64,000 nucleotides of DNA from an uncultured Prevotellaceae bacterium (GCA_902776665.1 CACYQZ010000005.1:1-64000), one strand, 5' to 3'; shown: positions 16,509 through 25,978, numbered from the stretch's first letter. Numbers and translations: made by a program. The notes: generated from the sequence alone by a model not told the origin.

Positions 16509-17428
16509 AACTTGAATTTGTAATCGAAGCCGAGCACGTGGGTGCTACGGTCGTTTCTACCGAAAAACGACGGGTCGTAATTGGTGTTCGTGAGGTCGAA
16601 CACGGGTGTTCCGCTGTCGTCGGTGAAATTTTTCACTGTGTTGAACGCACTTTCGCCGTTGTCTGCCGATGATTTGTGCTGATAGCGATAATAGACTTCG
16701 ACGGAATGTTTTTTGTTGATTTTGTACTCAACGCCAGCGGTGTAGCGCATTTTATCGATACCGAAATTGTCGCCGCCGTTATACATTTCGACACTGGCAA
16801 ACGGTTTCCATTTCAGGCCTTTCTTATCGTATTCCACCTGAAGTCGCGAACGCAGATGGAACGTGCTTTTGCTCTTCACAGTGTCGATTTCCGACAGGTC
16901 TTTCCGAGAATCGACAACCTCGCTGTCCCATTCGTTCAGCATATATTTCATGCCATAGCGACTCATCGATGTTTCCGGACGGAAGTTGTATTGTCCTTGT
17001 TCGCGCAGCGAAACCTCGAAGTTGCCGAATTTCTTGTGCAAAGTGGCCGAGAGAAACACGCGATGGCGACTGTTCCAATAGGAATCCGATGTACGAATCT
17101 TAATGTTTTTGGGCTCGAGTTCGTCGTCGTCGAGGTATTTCGTGACCTTTCCCTTCGTTTCGGCGAGGGTGTAGTAGCGGATGAACTTATATCCAGCCTC
17201 AAATTTCAACCATTTCGTCGGCTTATAGACTCCACTGACGCCGGCCGTCCAGCGTTCGAGTTCCTTCGCATTGTCTTGCAAGCGAAATTCCGTCTCAAAT
17301 CCTGCACTCCACTTCTTATCGATTTTCTTCTGCACCTCGATCGATGTCCAGATGCCGAAATCGTCGCTCTGTGCGCGTGCCACCATCGTCGCGAGGCACA
17401 CCACCATCAAAATTGTAATTCGTTTCAT
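16505..17428 (-). CDS. DUF2490 outer-membrane protein
   Basis: A 307-residue protein with signal peptide MKRITILMVVCLATMVARAQ. The mature chain is a regular series of amphipathic strands (KKWSAGFETEFRLQDNAKEL, WLKFEAGYKFIRYY, HRVFLSATLHKKFGNFEVSL, HSVEVYYRYQHKSS) and ends LGFDYKFKF with a terminal aromatic, as in outer-membrane barrels. This matches DUF2490. It is the last gene of a set with a VTC-domain enzyme and a DUF4956 membrane protein, which suggests a shared pathway. A short AAAAGG-type repeat separates it from the DUF4956 gene. Confidence 0.85.
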   Translation of the reverse strand: MKRITILMVVCLATMVARAQSDDFGIWTSIEVQKKIDKKWSAGFETEFRLQDNAKELERWTAGVSGVYKPTKWLKFEAGYKFIRYYTLAETKGKVTKYLDDDELEPKNIKIRTSDSYWNSRHRVFLSATLHKKFGNFEVSLREQGQYNFRPETSMSRYGMKYMLNEWDSEVVDSRKDLSEIDTVKSKSTFHLRSRLQVEYDKKGLKWKPFASVEMYNGGDNFGIDKMRYTAGVEYKINKKHSVEVYYRYQHKSSADNGESAFNTVKNFTDDSGTPVFDLTNTNYDPSFFGRNDRSTHVLGFDYKFKF

Positions 17429-17466
17429 ATTTTCACTTTTTACCTTTTTACTTTTTCACCTTTTCA
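17429..17466. repeat. AAAAAGGT-type repeat after the DUF4956 stop codon
   Basis: On the minus strand the TGA stop (17464-17466) runs straight into AAAGGTGAAAAAGTAAAAAG and GTAAAAAGTG, up to the DUF2490 start. The same family follows the protease stop at 56238-56272. Confidence 0.8.
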
Positions 17467-18141
17467 CACTGTCGAAAGGTCATTCTTGTCGAGTTTGATT
17501 TTCGTATCAATGACACCACGCCCCTCTTTGTCGTTTTGCGGATGGAAATAGACTTTGAGAATCGTCATGTCGCGCAAGAGATCGACCGCACCCGTATCCA
17601 CCTTGTAAACGTCGAGTCCGAGCCGTTCGCGCAGGTCTTCGATGAGTTCTTCTCGCCGTTCGGGCTTCGTCAGTTCGATTCGGTCGTACTGGATGAGTTT
17701 CGTGTGCTCGATTTTCAACATTCTCTCGCAGAGCCAGATGACCGCAGCGATGAAGCAGTTGGTCAGCAGAATCTCTGACAGCGTCACCGTCGTGGCGATG
17801 GCGTTCACCACCGACATAGACACAATGACGAACAGATACGTCATTTCGCGCACGGGCATGGCGTCGGTGCGGTAGCGCATAATCGAGAATATACCGAACA
17901 AGCCGATACCGATACCCATCGAGGTTTTTCCGCCGAGTTCGTCGAGTCCGAAAATCATGAAGAACACGAGGAAGAAGATGGCGACGCTCGTCAGCAGGAA
18001 CGTAAAATAGAAGTCGCGCCGATGGCTCTTGCGGTAGTAGAGTCGGTCGATGATGAGCCAGTTGAAGGCCATGCAGATGGCGAAGCGTATCATCATCTCG
18101 ATGAAATACGGCGTGATGTTGAAATTGGTCAATTCGTGCAT
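17464..18141 (-). CDS. DUF4956 inner-membrane protein
   Basis: A 225-residue membrane protein. Four hydrophobic segments occupy the first 135 residues (MMIRFAICMAFNWLIIDRLY, FLLTSVAIFFLVFFMIFGLD, GIGIGLFGIFSIMRYRTDAM, YLFVIVSMSVVNAIATTVTL and a fifth shorter run). A soluble C-terminal domain follows, with ERREELIEDLRERLGLDVYK. The segment GIFSIMRYRTDAMPVREMTY is the characteristic DUF4956 core. It overlaps the start of the VTC gene by 13 bp (shared 18129-18141), so the two are translationally coupled. In this context it could be the membrane partner or channel of the VTC enzyme; that is inference. Confidence 0.88.
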   Translation of the reverse strand: MHELTNFNITPYFIEMMIRFAICMAFNWLIIDRLYYRKSHRRDFYFTFLLTSVAIFFLVFFMIFGLDELGGKTSMGIGIGLFGIFSIMRYRTDAMPVREMTYLFVIVSMSVVNAIATTVTLSEILLTNCFIAAVIWLCERMLKIEHTKLIQYDRIELTKPERREELIEDLRERLGLDVYKVDTGAVDLLRDMTILKVYFHPQNDKEGRGVIDTKIKLDKNDLSTV

Positions 18142-18884
18142 AATTCTGATATTTTTCTGATGTCAATAAGTTTCGGTTTGAAGCGGTTCACGGGCAGATT
18201 CGGGTTGGTGAGAGCCGAGCCCATGCAGTATTTCGAGAATCCATGCGGAAAAATGCGCAGTTGGCGCAGCATTTCCAGCACGGGCGAGTAGCAGAGTCCG
18301 TCGCGCTTGAGTTCGATGATGACGAGCGGATTCATTTCGAGCGTTTTTCCGCTGACGAGGTTGAAGAATCGCAGGTTGGTGTCGATGGTGAGCCGCTCGG
18401 TTTTCGCCCGATTGACGAGCGTGATGCGGTCGAAGTTGTTACGGATGGCGGGTTGCATCGAATCGACGCTGTAGCGCAGATGTTCGGCCAGAAACGCCCG
18501 TTTTTCAGCGTCGGCGAGGTCCATATCCTCGACTTTGATGCGTTTTTTCTTCGTCCTACCGTGGTTGTTCTTCGTTTTCACCTCCATAAACTGAAGGTTC
18601 GAACTGACGTAGGTGCGAAAACGCAATTTTTGGCGACCGGTGTGACCCGATTGGTGAACGCGATACATATCGAAGTCGTCGGTGTCGAAGTAGGTTGTGT
18701 CGTAGCGCGAAAGGCGACTGCCGGCGATTTCCTGCGCGTAATAGTCGTTGCGGGCCATGTCGAGCAGGCGCATCAGTCGATCCTGCGTCGTCACAAACTT
18801 CGTGTCGATGCGGTTCATCAGCTTGATTCCACTCATTTCCTCGAGCGTTATCGGCTCATAGTCGCTCAAAAATTTATTCATCAT
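18129..18884 (-). CDS. VTC-domain protein, putative polyphosphate polymerase
   Basis: A 251-residue cytoplasmic protein of the VTC tunnel fold. Conserved features are spread along it: IDTKFVTTQDRLMRLL near the start, YDTTYFDTDDFDMY, the basic strand RQKLRFRTYV, EVKTKNNHGRTKKKR and IELKRDG. In the yeast VTC complex this fold makes polyphosphate from ATP. The basic residues and acidic metal ligands seen here agree with that activity, which has not been shown for this bacterial version. It is first in the VTC-DUF4956-DUF2490 set, and the GGGGAGG end of a repeat lies 10 nt before its ATG as a possible ribosome site. Confidence 0.85.
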   Translation of the reverse strand: MMNKFLSDYEPITLEEMSGIKLMNRIDTKFVTTQDRLMRLLDMARNDYYAQEIAGSRLSRYDTTYFDTDDFDMYRVHQSGHTGRQKLRFRTYVSSNLQFMEVKTKNNHGRTKKKRIKVEDMDLADAEKRAFLAEHLRYSVDSMQPAIRNNFDRITLVNRAKTERLTIDTNLRFFNLVSGKTLEMNPLVIIELKRDGLCYSPVLEMLRQLRIFPHGFSKYCMGSALTNPNLPVNRFKPKLIDIRKISELCTN

Positions 18885-18894
18885 CTTTCAACCA

Positions 18895-18930
18895 CCTCCC
18901 CTTTCTGGGGGGGGGCGGGAGGGGGCTTTA
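18895..18930. repeat. G/C-rich stop-codon repeat between asd and the VTC gene
   Basis: On the minus strand the asd stop TAA is followed by AGCCCCCTCC, a C run, then CAGAAAGGGGAGG. It belongs to the same family as 25562-25597, 41915-41951 and 59455-59490. Confidence 0.9.
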
Positions 18931-19926
18931 TTTCTTGAACAGATATTCCGCAATCTGCACCGCATTCAGCGCGGCACCCTTGCGAATTTGGTCGCCCGAC
19001 AGCCACAGCGTCAGACCGCAGTCGTCGGAAAGGTCCTTACGGATGCGACCCACGAAAACATCGTCTTTTCCAGCCGTGTCGAGCGGCATCGGATAGACCA
19101 ACTTCGCCGGGTCATCGACCAGTGTACAGCCCGGGGCCTCGGCGATGGCCTTGCGAGCATCCTCCACGCTGATGGGGCTTTCGGTTTCAATCCAAACGCT
19201 CTCGGAATGGCTGCGCAACGACGAAACGCGCACGCAGGTCGCCGAACAACGGGCATCGGTGTGCATAATTTTCTGCGTTTCGTTGAACATCTTCATTTCT
19301 TCCTTCGTGTAGCCGTTGTCAGTAAAAACGTCGATTTGCGGAATCACGTTGTAGGCCAACTGATGCGGGAATTTGCTCACCGTGACGGGCTCGCCGTTGA
19401 GCAGTTCGCGATATTGCTGTTGCAACTCGTCCATCGCAGCTGCTCCGGCACCGCTCGCGCTCTGATACGACGACACGCGGATGCGCTTGATGTGGCTCAA
19501 CTTCTCCAACGGCTGCAACGCCACGACCATCATAATCGTCGTGCAGTTCGGGTTGGCGATGATGCCACGCGGACGGTTCAGCGCGTCTTCGGCGTTGCAC
19601 TCGGGCACTACGAGGGGCACGTCGGGGTCCATACGGAACGCACTCGAATTGTCGATCATCACGCAGCCGTGCTTCGTAATCGTCTCGGCAAACTCCTTCG
19701 ATGTTCCACCGCCAGCCGACACAAACGCCACGTCGATGCCCTTGAAATCGTCGTTGTGCTGCAACAACTTCACTTCGTATTCTTGACCACGAAAAGCGTA
19801 TTTGCGGCCCGCACTACGCTCAGAGCCGAACAAAACCAATTCGTCGATGGGGAAATCGCGCTCAGCCAGAATCCGTAGAAATTCCTGTCCTACGGCTCCA
19901 CTTACACCTACAATTGCTACTTTCAT
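18928..19926 (-). CDS. asd: Aspartate-semialdehyde dehydrogenase
   Basis: A 332-residue NADPH-dependent enzyme converting aspartyl phosphate to aspartate semialdehyde, the branch point for lysine/diaminopimelate, threonine and methionine. The dinucleotide loop is [12 protein letters not shown] (residues 7-18). The catalytic cysteine is Cys128 in ANPNCTT. Substrate motifs [17 protein letters not shown] and the later HSESVWIE are present. Length and order are normal. It has its own promoter at 20005-20039 with a leader of about 75 nt and probably carries the VTC set as downstream genes. Confidence 0.95.
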   Translation of the reverse strand: MKVAIVGVSGAVGQEFLRILAERDFPIDELVLFGSERSAGRKYAFRGQEYEVKLLQHNDDFKGIDVAFVSAGGGTSKEFAETITKHGCVMIDNSSAFRMDPDVPLVVPECNAEDALNRPRGIIANPNCTTIMMVVALQPLEKLSHIKRIRVSSYQSASGAGAAAMDELQQQYRELLNGEPVTVSKFPHQLAYNVIPQIDVFTDNGYTKEEMKMFNETQKIMHTDARCSATCVRVSSLRSHSESVWIETESPISVEDARKAIAEAPGCTLVDDPAKLVYPMPLDTAGKDDVFVGRIRKDLSDDCGLTLWLSGDQIRKGAALNAVQIAEYLFKK

Positions 19927-20004
19927 TTTCGTTTTTTCCTTTTTATGATTTTATCTTTTTACCTATTTTCAAAAATTTTTACGTCAATGACGCTTTTGAA
20001 CTGA

Positions 20005-20039
20005 CAAAGTTAAAGGAAAATAGCCATAAAATCATCAAA
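20005..20039 (-). promoter_or_regulatory. Promoter of asd
   Basis: TAACTTTG on the minus strand (20005-20012) with TTTG at 20036-20039, spacing 23 nt. The predicted leader of about 75 nt is long for this window, but I recognise no riboswitch in it. Confidence 0.65.
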
Positions 20040-20063
20040 AGAATCATCTTTTTATGAATTATT

Positions 20064-20107
20064 AAAGAAAAATCGGAACTAACCACCATTTTCGGGGTCA
20101 ATTCCGA
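20064..20107 (-). terminator. Terminator after the M16 pseudogene
   Basis: On the minus strand TCGGAATTGACC pairs over 12 positions with GGTTAGTTCCGA, followed by TTTTTCTTT. It closes the TonB receptor operon. Confidence 0.92.
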
Positions 20108-22412
20108 CTTTTTAAGAACATTTTTCAATGCTATTCCGACAACATCGTCACTTCGATGCAGCGTTTCGAGGCGAGGATTTTCTGCGCCATTCGCTGCACG
20201 GCGGCGGCAGTCATCTTTTCAACCATCTGACAATAGTCTTTGTCGAAGTCGGCCTTGTCTTCGAGTTCGTGCCAAATGACGTAGTTCCAATAGTCGTCGG
20301 TGATGGCGGCCTGCGCGTATTGCTTGACGAGATACTGCTTGATTTTGTCCATCGACGACGACAGCGGACCGTTTTCGGCAATGTGCTCCAACTGACGGTA
20401 GATGATGGGGTTCAGTTCGTCGTAGCGCGTCGGGTCGGCATTGTAGGAAATGCGTAGCGTGGCGTTGGGACGGTCGTCTTGCTCCAACGAGAAATCGACG
20501 CTCACGCCGTAGGTTCCGCCCTTTTCTTCGCGAATCGAATCGGTATAGGCAATCGACAGCACACGCTTCAGAAAGTCGAGTTCGAGGTCGCTCTTGATAA
20601 ATCTGGAAAATGCGGTTGTAGTCGGCCTTGTCGAGCGTGGCCTGCACGACGGGTTCCATTCGCGGATGATGGCCGTAGAGAATGGCGCGAATCGAGTCGT
20701 TGTAATCGACCTTCGGCGACGCATTTCGGTTGGTCAGGAACGAGCGTGTGCGGTTCATCAGACTTGCGAACGCCACGCTGTCGCGTCGCGGTTGGGTGAA
20801 ATAGAGATGCGCCAGTTCAAACATCGTCTTCATATCCTTCACCGAGCCACTGGCATTGATGCTTTGGCCTTTCGACCCGACCGACGGACTGACGCGCACG
20901 GCCTTTCCCGTAAGCATTTTCCGCAGGGTAGAGGCATCGAAACGACCCACGCCGGCGTCGGTGATGCTACTGCTGATGAGCGAGAAGTTCGGAATGTCTT
21001 CGTCGCCGTAGAGCGAGGTACCACCCGCACCCTTGATGGTCATTTGGATGCCGTCGGCAGTGTGGTTGGTCTTTTTCGCATAGACTTTCATTCCGTTCGA
21101 CAGCGTCAGTTCTGTAAAACCGTGTTTGAAGGGCTTTTCGGCGACAATCGAACCCATTTCGGGCAGTTTTTCCATCAGATTTTCCGCCAATTCGACATCT
21201 TTGAAGGGCGCGAAATGCTGTTGCTGGGTGGTGAGCACGACCTGCTTCAACAAATCTTCATCGGGCAATTTCGTGCCTTCCTTGTCGGGACCGTAGAGCA
21301 CGAGCACCTGGTTTTGGTTGGTGATCAGTTCCTTCGCAGCCCGATTCACCTCGTCGAGCGTCACTTCGCGGTCAAGTTTCTGCGTATTTTTCAGGCTAAA
21401 TTCAGCCGAAACAATCGGCTCGCCCGTCAGGAAATGCGTCACGCACTGATTCACGAAATGGCTGTTGCGGCGGTCGTTGCGCTCTTTGTAGCGACGCTCG
21501 GAAGCGGTCAGTCGGATGCGCTTGGCACGACCGAGTTCGCTTGCCGTAAAACCGTGCTGACGAGCCTGTTCAACGACAGAAACGGCAGAAATCAGTCCGC
21601 CGAGGATGTTCTCCTGCTTGCAACTCACCGACAGCGCAAACGCCTCTTTCGTGCGGCTCACAAAAAACGACCCAGCGCGTCCCGAAGCACTCATAAACGG
21701 CGGATTGGCCAACTGCCGCAAGTTCGACAAACGGTCGTTGAGCATCGAACCGATGAGGCCGTCGATGTATTCGTCGCGCAGGTATTTTTCCGAATTTTTC
21801 TGGTCGTCGGGCGTCGCGTCGCGCTTCATATACAGATGCGCCAACACGATGGGCTGCTCGGCGTCTTTCTCGATGGTGACAATCATTTCCTCGTTGTCAG
21901 GCACGGGGTAATAGACCCTTTCGGCAGGATTTTTCGGCTTGGGAATCTTTGAAAACAGTTTTTTTACTTTCTTTTCGACTTGATCAACGTCGATGTCTCC
22001 GACGATGACAATGGCCTGCAAGTCGGGACGATACCACTTTTGATAATAGTCGCGCAGGTCTTGGTAGGGGAAGTTATCGACGATTTCCATCGAGCCGATG
22101 GGCAGGCAGTCTTCGTATTTCGAACCTTTGTAGATGCGCGGCATCACGTTTTCCGTCATTCGCTGCATCGCCATTCCTGCGCGTCGCGTGCGCCATTCCT
22201 CGTGGATGACACCGCGTTCCTTGTCGATTTCCTTGTCTTCGAGCAGAATGTAGTGGCTCCAGTCGTTCAAAATCAGCAGGCACGAGTCGAGAATACCCTC
22301 GCGCTTCAGTGGCACGGAACCCACGTGATAGACGGTCTGATCGACGCTCGTGTAAGCATTGAGATTCGCTCCGAACTTCACGCCGATGCTCTCGCACCAC
22401 GGAACGATACCC

Positions 22413-22450
22413 AAGCCTCCCTTCCGCCCTCCCGATTGGGGGGAAACTCC
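22413..22450. repeat. G/C-rich repeat copy inside the M16 gene (body)
   Basis: AAGCCTCCCTTCCGCCCTCC followed by CGATTGGGGGGAAACTCC, translated on the coding strand as about VSPQSGGRKGGLG. It is inserted after KHFPG, where M16 proteins normally go straight to the IGVKFGANLNAYTS segment. Confidence 0.75.
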
Positions 22451-22652
22451 TGGGAAGTGTTTCGTGCCGTTGAAGGCCATGTGTTCGAGGAAATGCGCCA
22501 ATCCGCGCTGACGCGGCTCTTCGAGAATCGACCCCACACGCTGGGCAATGTAGAAATCGGCCAGTCCGGGCTCTTTCGCGTTGTGACGCAGGTAGTAGGT
22601 CATTCCATTTTTCAGTTTTCCCGTGCGAACGGCAGGGTCTTGGGGCAAGGAT

Positions 22653-22690
22653 GCAGCCCCCTCCCGACCTCCCCCAAAAAGGGGAGGAGT
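22653..22690. repeat. G/C-rich repeat copy inside the M16 signal-peptide region
   Basis: GCAGCCCCCTCCCGACCTCC followed by CCCAAAAAGGGGAGGAGT, translated as TPPLFGGGREGAAS at residues 14-27. It has the same core as the intergenic copies but the opposite orientation relative to the gene. Confidence 0.85.
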
Positions 22691-22753
22691 CACGAGAAGA
22701 AGGGTCAGAAGCGATAAAATGGTCTTTTTCATATCATTGTTAATTGTAAATTG

Positions 22754-23986
22754 TTAATTAATAAGGTAACTCGGTTTTGCTTCGGGCTCGAAATCGTTGG
22801 TCGAATTGTTTGTGTCGATATATTTTCCGTCGGCATCTTTCTTGCGAATCACCGCCTTGTTGTAGCGCGTCTGGTCTTTATCGACCTTTCCGCAGTAAGT
22901 CCAACCAGCATCGAGGGCGGGCGAGGTGACAATCCACTGGAATTCCGACTCCACACTGAGGTTCACCGCGTCGAGAATCCACGCATTCGGCACTTTGTAG
23001 GTATCCACCGTGCGGTCGAATGAATATTCGTTGAAAGTCCACGTGTAAGCGGCGGTGTAGGCGTAGTTTTCGAGCCAATTTTCCTTCGAGGTCTGCATTC
23101 GGGCGATGGCCATCGAGCGGAATCCTCGGTTGTGGAAACCATAGACGGTGGCGGTGTAGCAATACCATTTGTCGAGATTGGTCGCAGGACCGTCGGGGTC
23201 GGTGAATTTGGGGTTCGACGACTCGTCATAGAACTCGAAATCGGCACCCGACAGGTCGAACGAATTGGGGTTCGCCTCGCGGTGGTCGATGGCGTTGATG
23301 GCGAGCGTGAGGCTCTTTCCTGGCTCCACAGCCACACTACGACCGTTGCCGGGAATCATATAGACGGCCTCAACCGAAAACGCCTCGTTCATCACGTTCG
23401 GCGTGTAGTCTTGCTTGTCGGTGGTCATAAATTGCGACTCGAGAACGGCGATGCTGTCGGCGTAGAGCGTCACGTCGGAATTGTTGGTGATGATGATATA
23501 GGCGTCGCCACCGCTGTACTGCTTGTCTTCAGGCGTGGTGGTGCCAGTGAAGAAGATTTCGCTGATGACGAAACCACCCTCGGCCTTGAAAGAATTGATG
23601 GCCATTTTCAGTTCGTGGACGGTTTCGGAAAGCACAACGCCATCGGAATTGGCTTCGAAAGAGGTTGTTCCGTCGATGCCGTCCTTCACGAACGAAATGT
23701 TGCCTTTGACGGCGATGTTGTAGTTGCCAGCCACCAGTTCGGGGATGGCGACGAGGTAGTTTTCTCCGCTTTTCACGGGATTAGCCAGGGCTACGACCGC
23801 GCCACTCTGCACGTTGGTAATCGTGCCCTCGAAACTATTCAGCACCACGTCGGTCACGTTGATGGGCATTTCGAGCGTCAGCGTTCCGTCTTTCACGAAA
23901 ATCGGGTCGTCGTCGCTGCTGCACGATACGAATGTTGCACTCACTGCGAAGAGCATTACGATGCTCAGTAAAAATGTTTTTTTCAT
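22754..23986 (-). CDS. DUF4876 surface lipoprotein
   Basis: A 410-residue lipoprotein: MKKTFLLSIVMLFAVSATFV then SCSSDDD gives a lipobox with an aspartate-rich start, typical of surface-exported Bacteroidetes lipoproteins. The N-terminal 110 residues look like a beta-sandwich (LTLEMPINVTDVVLNSFEGT). The rest carries the DUF4876-type pattern GGFVISEIFFTGTTTPEDKQ and YSGGDAYIIITNNSDVTLYA. The longer frame from 24037 would add 17 residues before the signal peptide and is unlikely. It lies in the TonB receptor operon between the DUF6850 barrel and the M16 pseudogene. I infer a role in capturing the imported ligand. Confidence 0.82.
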   Translation of the reverse strand: MKKTFLLSIVMLFAVSATFVSCSSDDDPIFVKDGTLTLEMPINVTDVVLNSFEGTITNVQSGAVVALANPVKSGENYLVAIPELVAGNYNIAVKGNISFVKDGIDGTTSFEANSDGVVLSETVHELKMAINSFKAEGGFVISEIFFTGTTTPEDKQYSGGDAYIIITNNSDVTLYADSIAVLESQFMTTDKQDYTPNVMNEAFSVEAVYMIPGNGRSVAVEPGKSLTLAINAIDHREANPNSFDLSGADFEFYDESSNPKFTDPDGPATNLDKWYCYTATVYGFHNRGFRSMAIARMQTSKENWLENYAYTAAYTWTFNEYSFDRTVDTYKVPNAWILDAVNLSVESEFQWIVTSPALDAGWTYCGKVDKDQTRYNKAVIRKKDADGKYIDTNNSTNDFEPEAKPSYLIN

Positions 23987-24062
23987 TGCTTTAAAAATTT
24001 TGTTTGTTAATAATTTATTGTTTAATGTTCTAATCATAATTCTTAATTTTATTTCTTAATTA

Positions 24063-25556
24063 TCAAAAAGTCACTCCCACGGCGACCTTTGCCGAAACTT
24101 GCCGCTCACCTGCTGAACAATGGACTAAACCACCGCCCAACTCGGCGAAAAGTCCGTAATTTTTCAACGCGTAATCGCCTCGAACCTGCGCCGAAACGTC
24201 GGTGTAATGGGCTTTTGCGAAGTCGTAGTTGTGGCGAATCATCGCGACAAAAGCGGGTTTCATATCGGCGAAAGGCATCGCCAAATCGTCGCTCACGCAG
24301 GCGGAATACGAACTTTTTAATCGACAGGTCAGCAACCACCGCTCCGAAGGCTTCAAAAACGCCTCGCCCGACACTTCGCCGAAGGCGTGAGCCGTTTCCA
24401 ACCGCCGTTCGGGATAGGCGTAACGCTCGCGGTCGCTCTTGTAGCCCGCACGCACGAGCACGTTCCAAAAAGATTTTCCGTAGAGGGCCGTCAGCGAGGT
24501 TGTCAGACGGTGGTTGTGGTACATCGTGAGCACACCGAGGTCGGGAAACGACGATGTGGCCGACGTGCCGACGATGTGCTCGTCGCCGCTGCGTTTCGTA
24601 TAGTCGAAATCGACAAAAATCGCCTTACTCCCCATCTCCTTACTCCTTACTCCTATCTCGGCCTTCACTCCCTGCGCATAGAGTTCTGTGAGCGGAAGGG
24701 TGTAGTTTTCTGTCACAAGACGGCGATAATGGCGTTTTCCGAGTTCCAAATGGCCGAAAAAACCGCTTTTTTGCGTCGGTTCGACATCGAAAAGCAGTCT
24801 CACACCGCCGCCATCGTAGTGCAACGAGCGTTTGTCGCCCGAAAAACGGGCGTATTCCGTGCCGAGACCCGTCATCTGGTATTCGGGAATCACGCCCAGT
24901 TCGCGGTAGAACTCGACGCTGTTTTGTTGTTTGTAGATATTGCCTTCGAAGGCCATCGCCCAACGATAGTTCCATTTTTCGTAGCCTGCGCCGACGCGAA
25001 GCGTCAAGTCATTGACAACGCCACGCATCCGAGGGTCGATGTCGCGGTATTCGTGGTCGGCACGAAACAGCATCTCGGCACCCAAAAGCCAACGATTCAA
25101 CTGCGTGGCATAGCCGCCCTCGAAGCGATAGCGCTCGCGCTGGGTGTCGCTGCCCAAAGTGTCGGCCAAAACATAGGGTTTCAGCAGGTCGAAATCGCTC
25201 GTCGAGTTCCACGAAACGCCGTGCTGACGGCCATTCATATAGGAAGCGTGACCCCAAACCGCCGTTTGGTCTGACAGCCGCAAATAACTATCGACACAGG
25301 CCGACGGAAGCAGGAATCCACTGCCTTTTTCGAGCACGAAAGCCTCGCTCTGACGTTGCCAGTCGGCCACGACATCGAGTTGCGAGAACGACGACGAGAA
25401 CGCCACGCCGTGCAAAGCAGGGTTCTGACGCGAATCACGGGCGATTTCCTGCCAGAAATTCGTGTGTTCCTCCAACGCCGTGCTTTGTGCGTGTGCGATG
25501 AGTGGCAAAAAACTGAAAATCAATATTTTCATATACATTTTGTGAACTTCTTTCAT
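24063..25556 (-). CDS. DUF6850-type outer-membrane beta-barrel protein
   Basis: A 497-residue protein with signal sequence MYMKILIFSFLPLIAHAQ and many alternating barrel strands, ending VSAKVAVGVTF. It matches my knowledge of the DUF6850 barrels that accompany DUF4876 lipoproteins and a TonB receptor. The start at 25556 (MKEVHK before the signal) has GGGGAGG six nt upstream, supplied by the repeat at 25562-25597. Two later ATGs would give a cleaner signal peptide. Residues about 300-311 (RSKEMGSK) are encoded by a GGAGTAA-type repeat at 24623-24656 and may be an insertion. Confidence 0.78.
   Translation of the reverse strand: MKEVHKMYMKILIFSFLPLIAHAQSTALEEHTNFWQEIARDSRQNPALHGVAFSSSFSQLDVVADWQRQSEAFVLEKGSGFLLPSACVDSYLRLSDQTAVWGHASYMNGRQHGVSWNSTSDFDLLKPYVLADTLGSDTQRERYRFEGGYATQLNRWLLGAEMLFRADHEYRDIDPRMRGVVNDLTLRVGAGYEKWNYRWAMAFEGNIYKQQNSVEFYRELGVIPEYQMTGLGTEYARFSGDKRSLHYDGGGVRLLFDVEPTQKSGFFGHLELGKRHYRRLVTENYTLPLTELYAQGVKAEIGVRSKEMGSKAIFVDFDYTKRSGDEHIVGTSATSSFPDLGVLTMYHNHRLTTSLTALYGKSFWNVLVRAGYKSDRERYAYPERRLETAHAFGEVSGEAFLKPSERWLLTCRLKSSYSACVSDDLAMPFADMKPAFVAMIRHNYDFAKAHYTDVSAQVRGDYALKNYGLFAELGGGLVHCSAGERQVSAKVAVGVTF
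24623..24656. repeat. GGAGTAA-type repeat inside the DUF6850 gene
   Basis: On the coding strand GGAGTAAGGAGTAAGGAGAT then GGGGAGTAAGG, in frame. The motif is shared with the ruvA-sprA spacer at 13212-13244. Confidence 0.7.
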
Positions 25557-25561
25557 CCTTT

Positions 25562-25597
25562 GCCTCCCCTTTTTGGGGGAGGTTGGAGGGGGCTTTA
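25562..25597. repeat. G/C-rich stop-codon repeat upstream of the DUF6850 gene
   Basis: On the minus strand the TAA stop of the small lipoprotein is followed by AGCCCCCTCCAACCTCCCCC then AAAAAGGGGAGG, ending six nt before the next ATG. Confidence 0.92.
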
Positions 25598-25978
25598 TTC
25601 TAAAAAAATAATCTCCAACACAGTCTCGTTCCGCCCTGTCTTCTCCAACGCGAGGTAGTCGCTGTGGGCTCGGATGCGCTTTGTGAAAGACGCTCCGCGA
25701 CGATTTCGATAGCGCAGAAGCCCCTCGACATCGGCACTGTAACTGCTCCGCAAGAGTTCCAACCGCAACGTCGCGCCGTCGAAGTCCGACGAACTGGTCG
25801 TTTGCTTCGAATTGAGGTTGGTCAGTCGCGCCGTTCCCTGCACGCGCTCGATGGTGAGCGTGTCGCCTGCTGACAACACGATTTCCGCCGTGGCAAACAA
25901 CTCGTCCTCGTCCTGATGGCAGGCCGCGAGGAAGGGCAAAAGGGAGAAAAGGCCAAAAAGCAAATGATTCTTTCTCAT
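25595..25978 (-). CDS. Small lipoprotein in the TonB receptor operon
   Basis: A 127-residue lipoprotein (MRKNHLLFGLFSLLPFLAAC with lipobox FLAAC, then HQDEDE). The acidic start after the cysteine suggests surface export. The mature part looks like a small beta-sandwich (TAEIVLSAGDTLTIERVQGT, GATLRLELLRSSYSADVEGL). I do not know a family. The start overlaps the TonB receptor stop by four bases (ATGA at 25975-25978), so translation is coupled. Confidence 0.78.
   Translation of the reverse strand: MRKNHLLFGLFSLLPFLAACHQDEDELFATAEIVLSAGDTLTIERVQGTARLTNLNSKQTTSSSDFDGATLRLELLRSSYSADVEGLLRYRNRRGASFTKRIRAHSDYLALEKTGRNETVLEIIFLE

Larger units (their letters stand above)
20131..22732 (-). pseudogene. 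M16 zinc metalloprotease (PqqL/FusC-like), broken by an out-of-frame deletion
   Basis: The first frame runs from 22732 with a signal peptide and HFLEH (residues 80-84), the inverted zinc motif of M16 proteases, through two M16 domains to RIFQIYQER near residue 714. It then falls into nonsense. The family sequence resumes in another frame with IKSDLELDFLKRVLSIAYTD and EEKGGTYGVSVDFSLEQDD and runs to MLSE at 20131. About 90-100 family residues are missing at the junction (20581-20605), which fits a deletion between two copies of TATCAAGAGCG. The gene also carries two in-frame repeat copies (22413-22450, 22653-22690). It is last in the TonB receptor operon. The N-terminal half may still fold, but an active enzyme is unlikely. 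Confidence 0.82.

Noticed and set aside
20131-20724. Second M16 frame considered as a separate small gene
   Set aside because: It has no start site or signal of its own and continues the M16 family alignment of the upstream frame, so one broken gene is the better reading.
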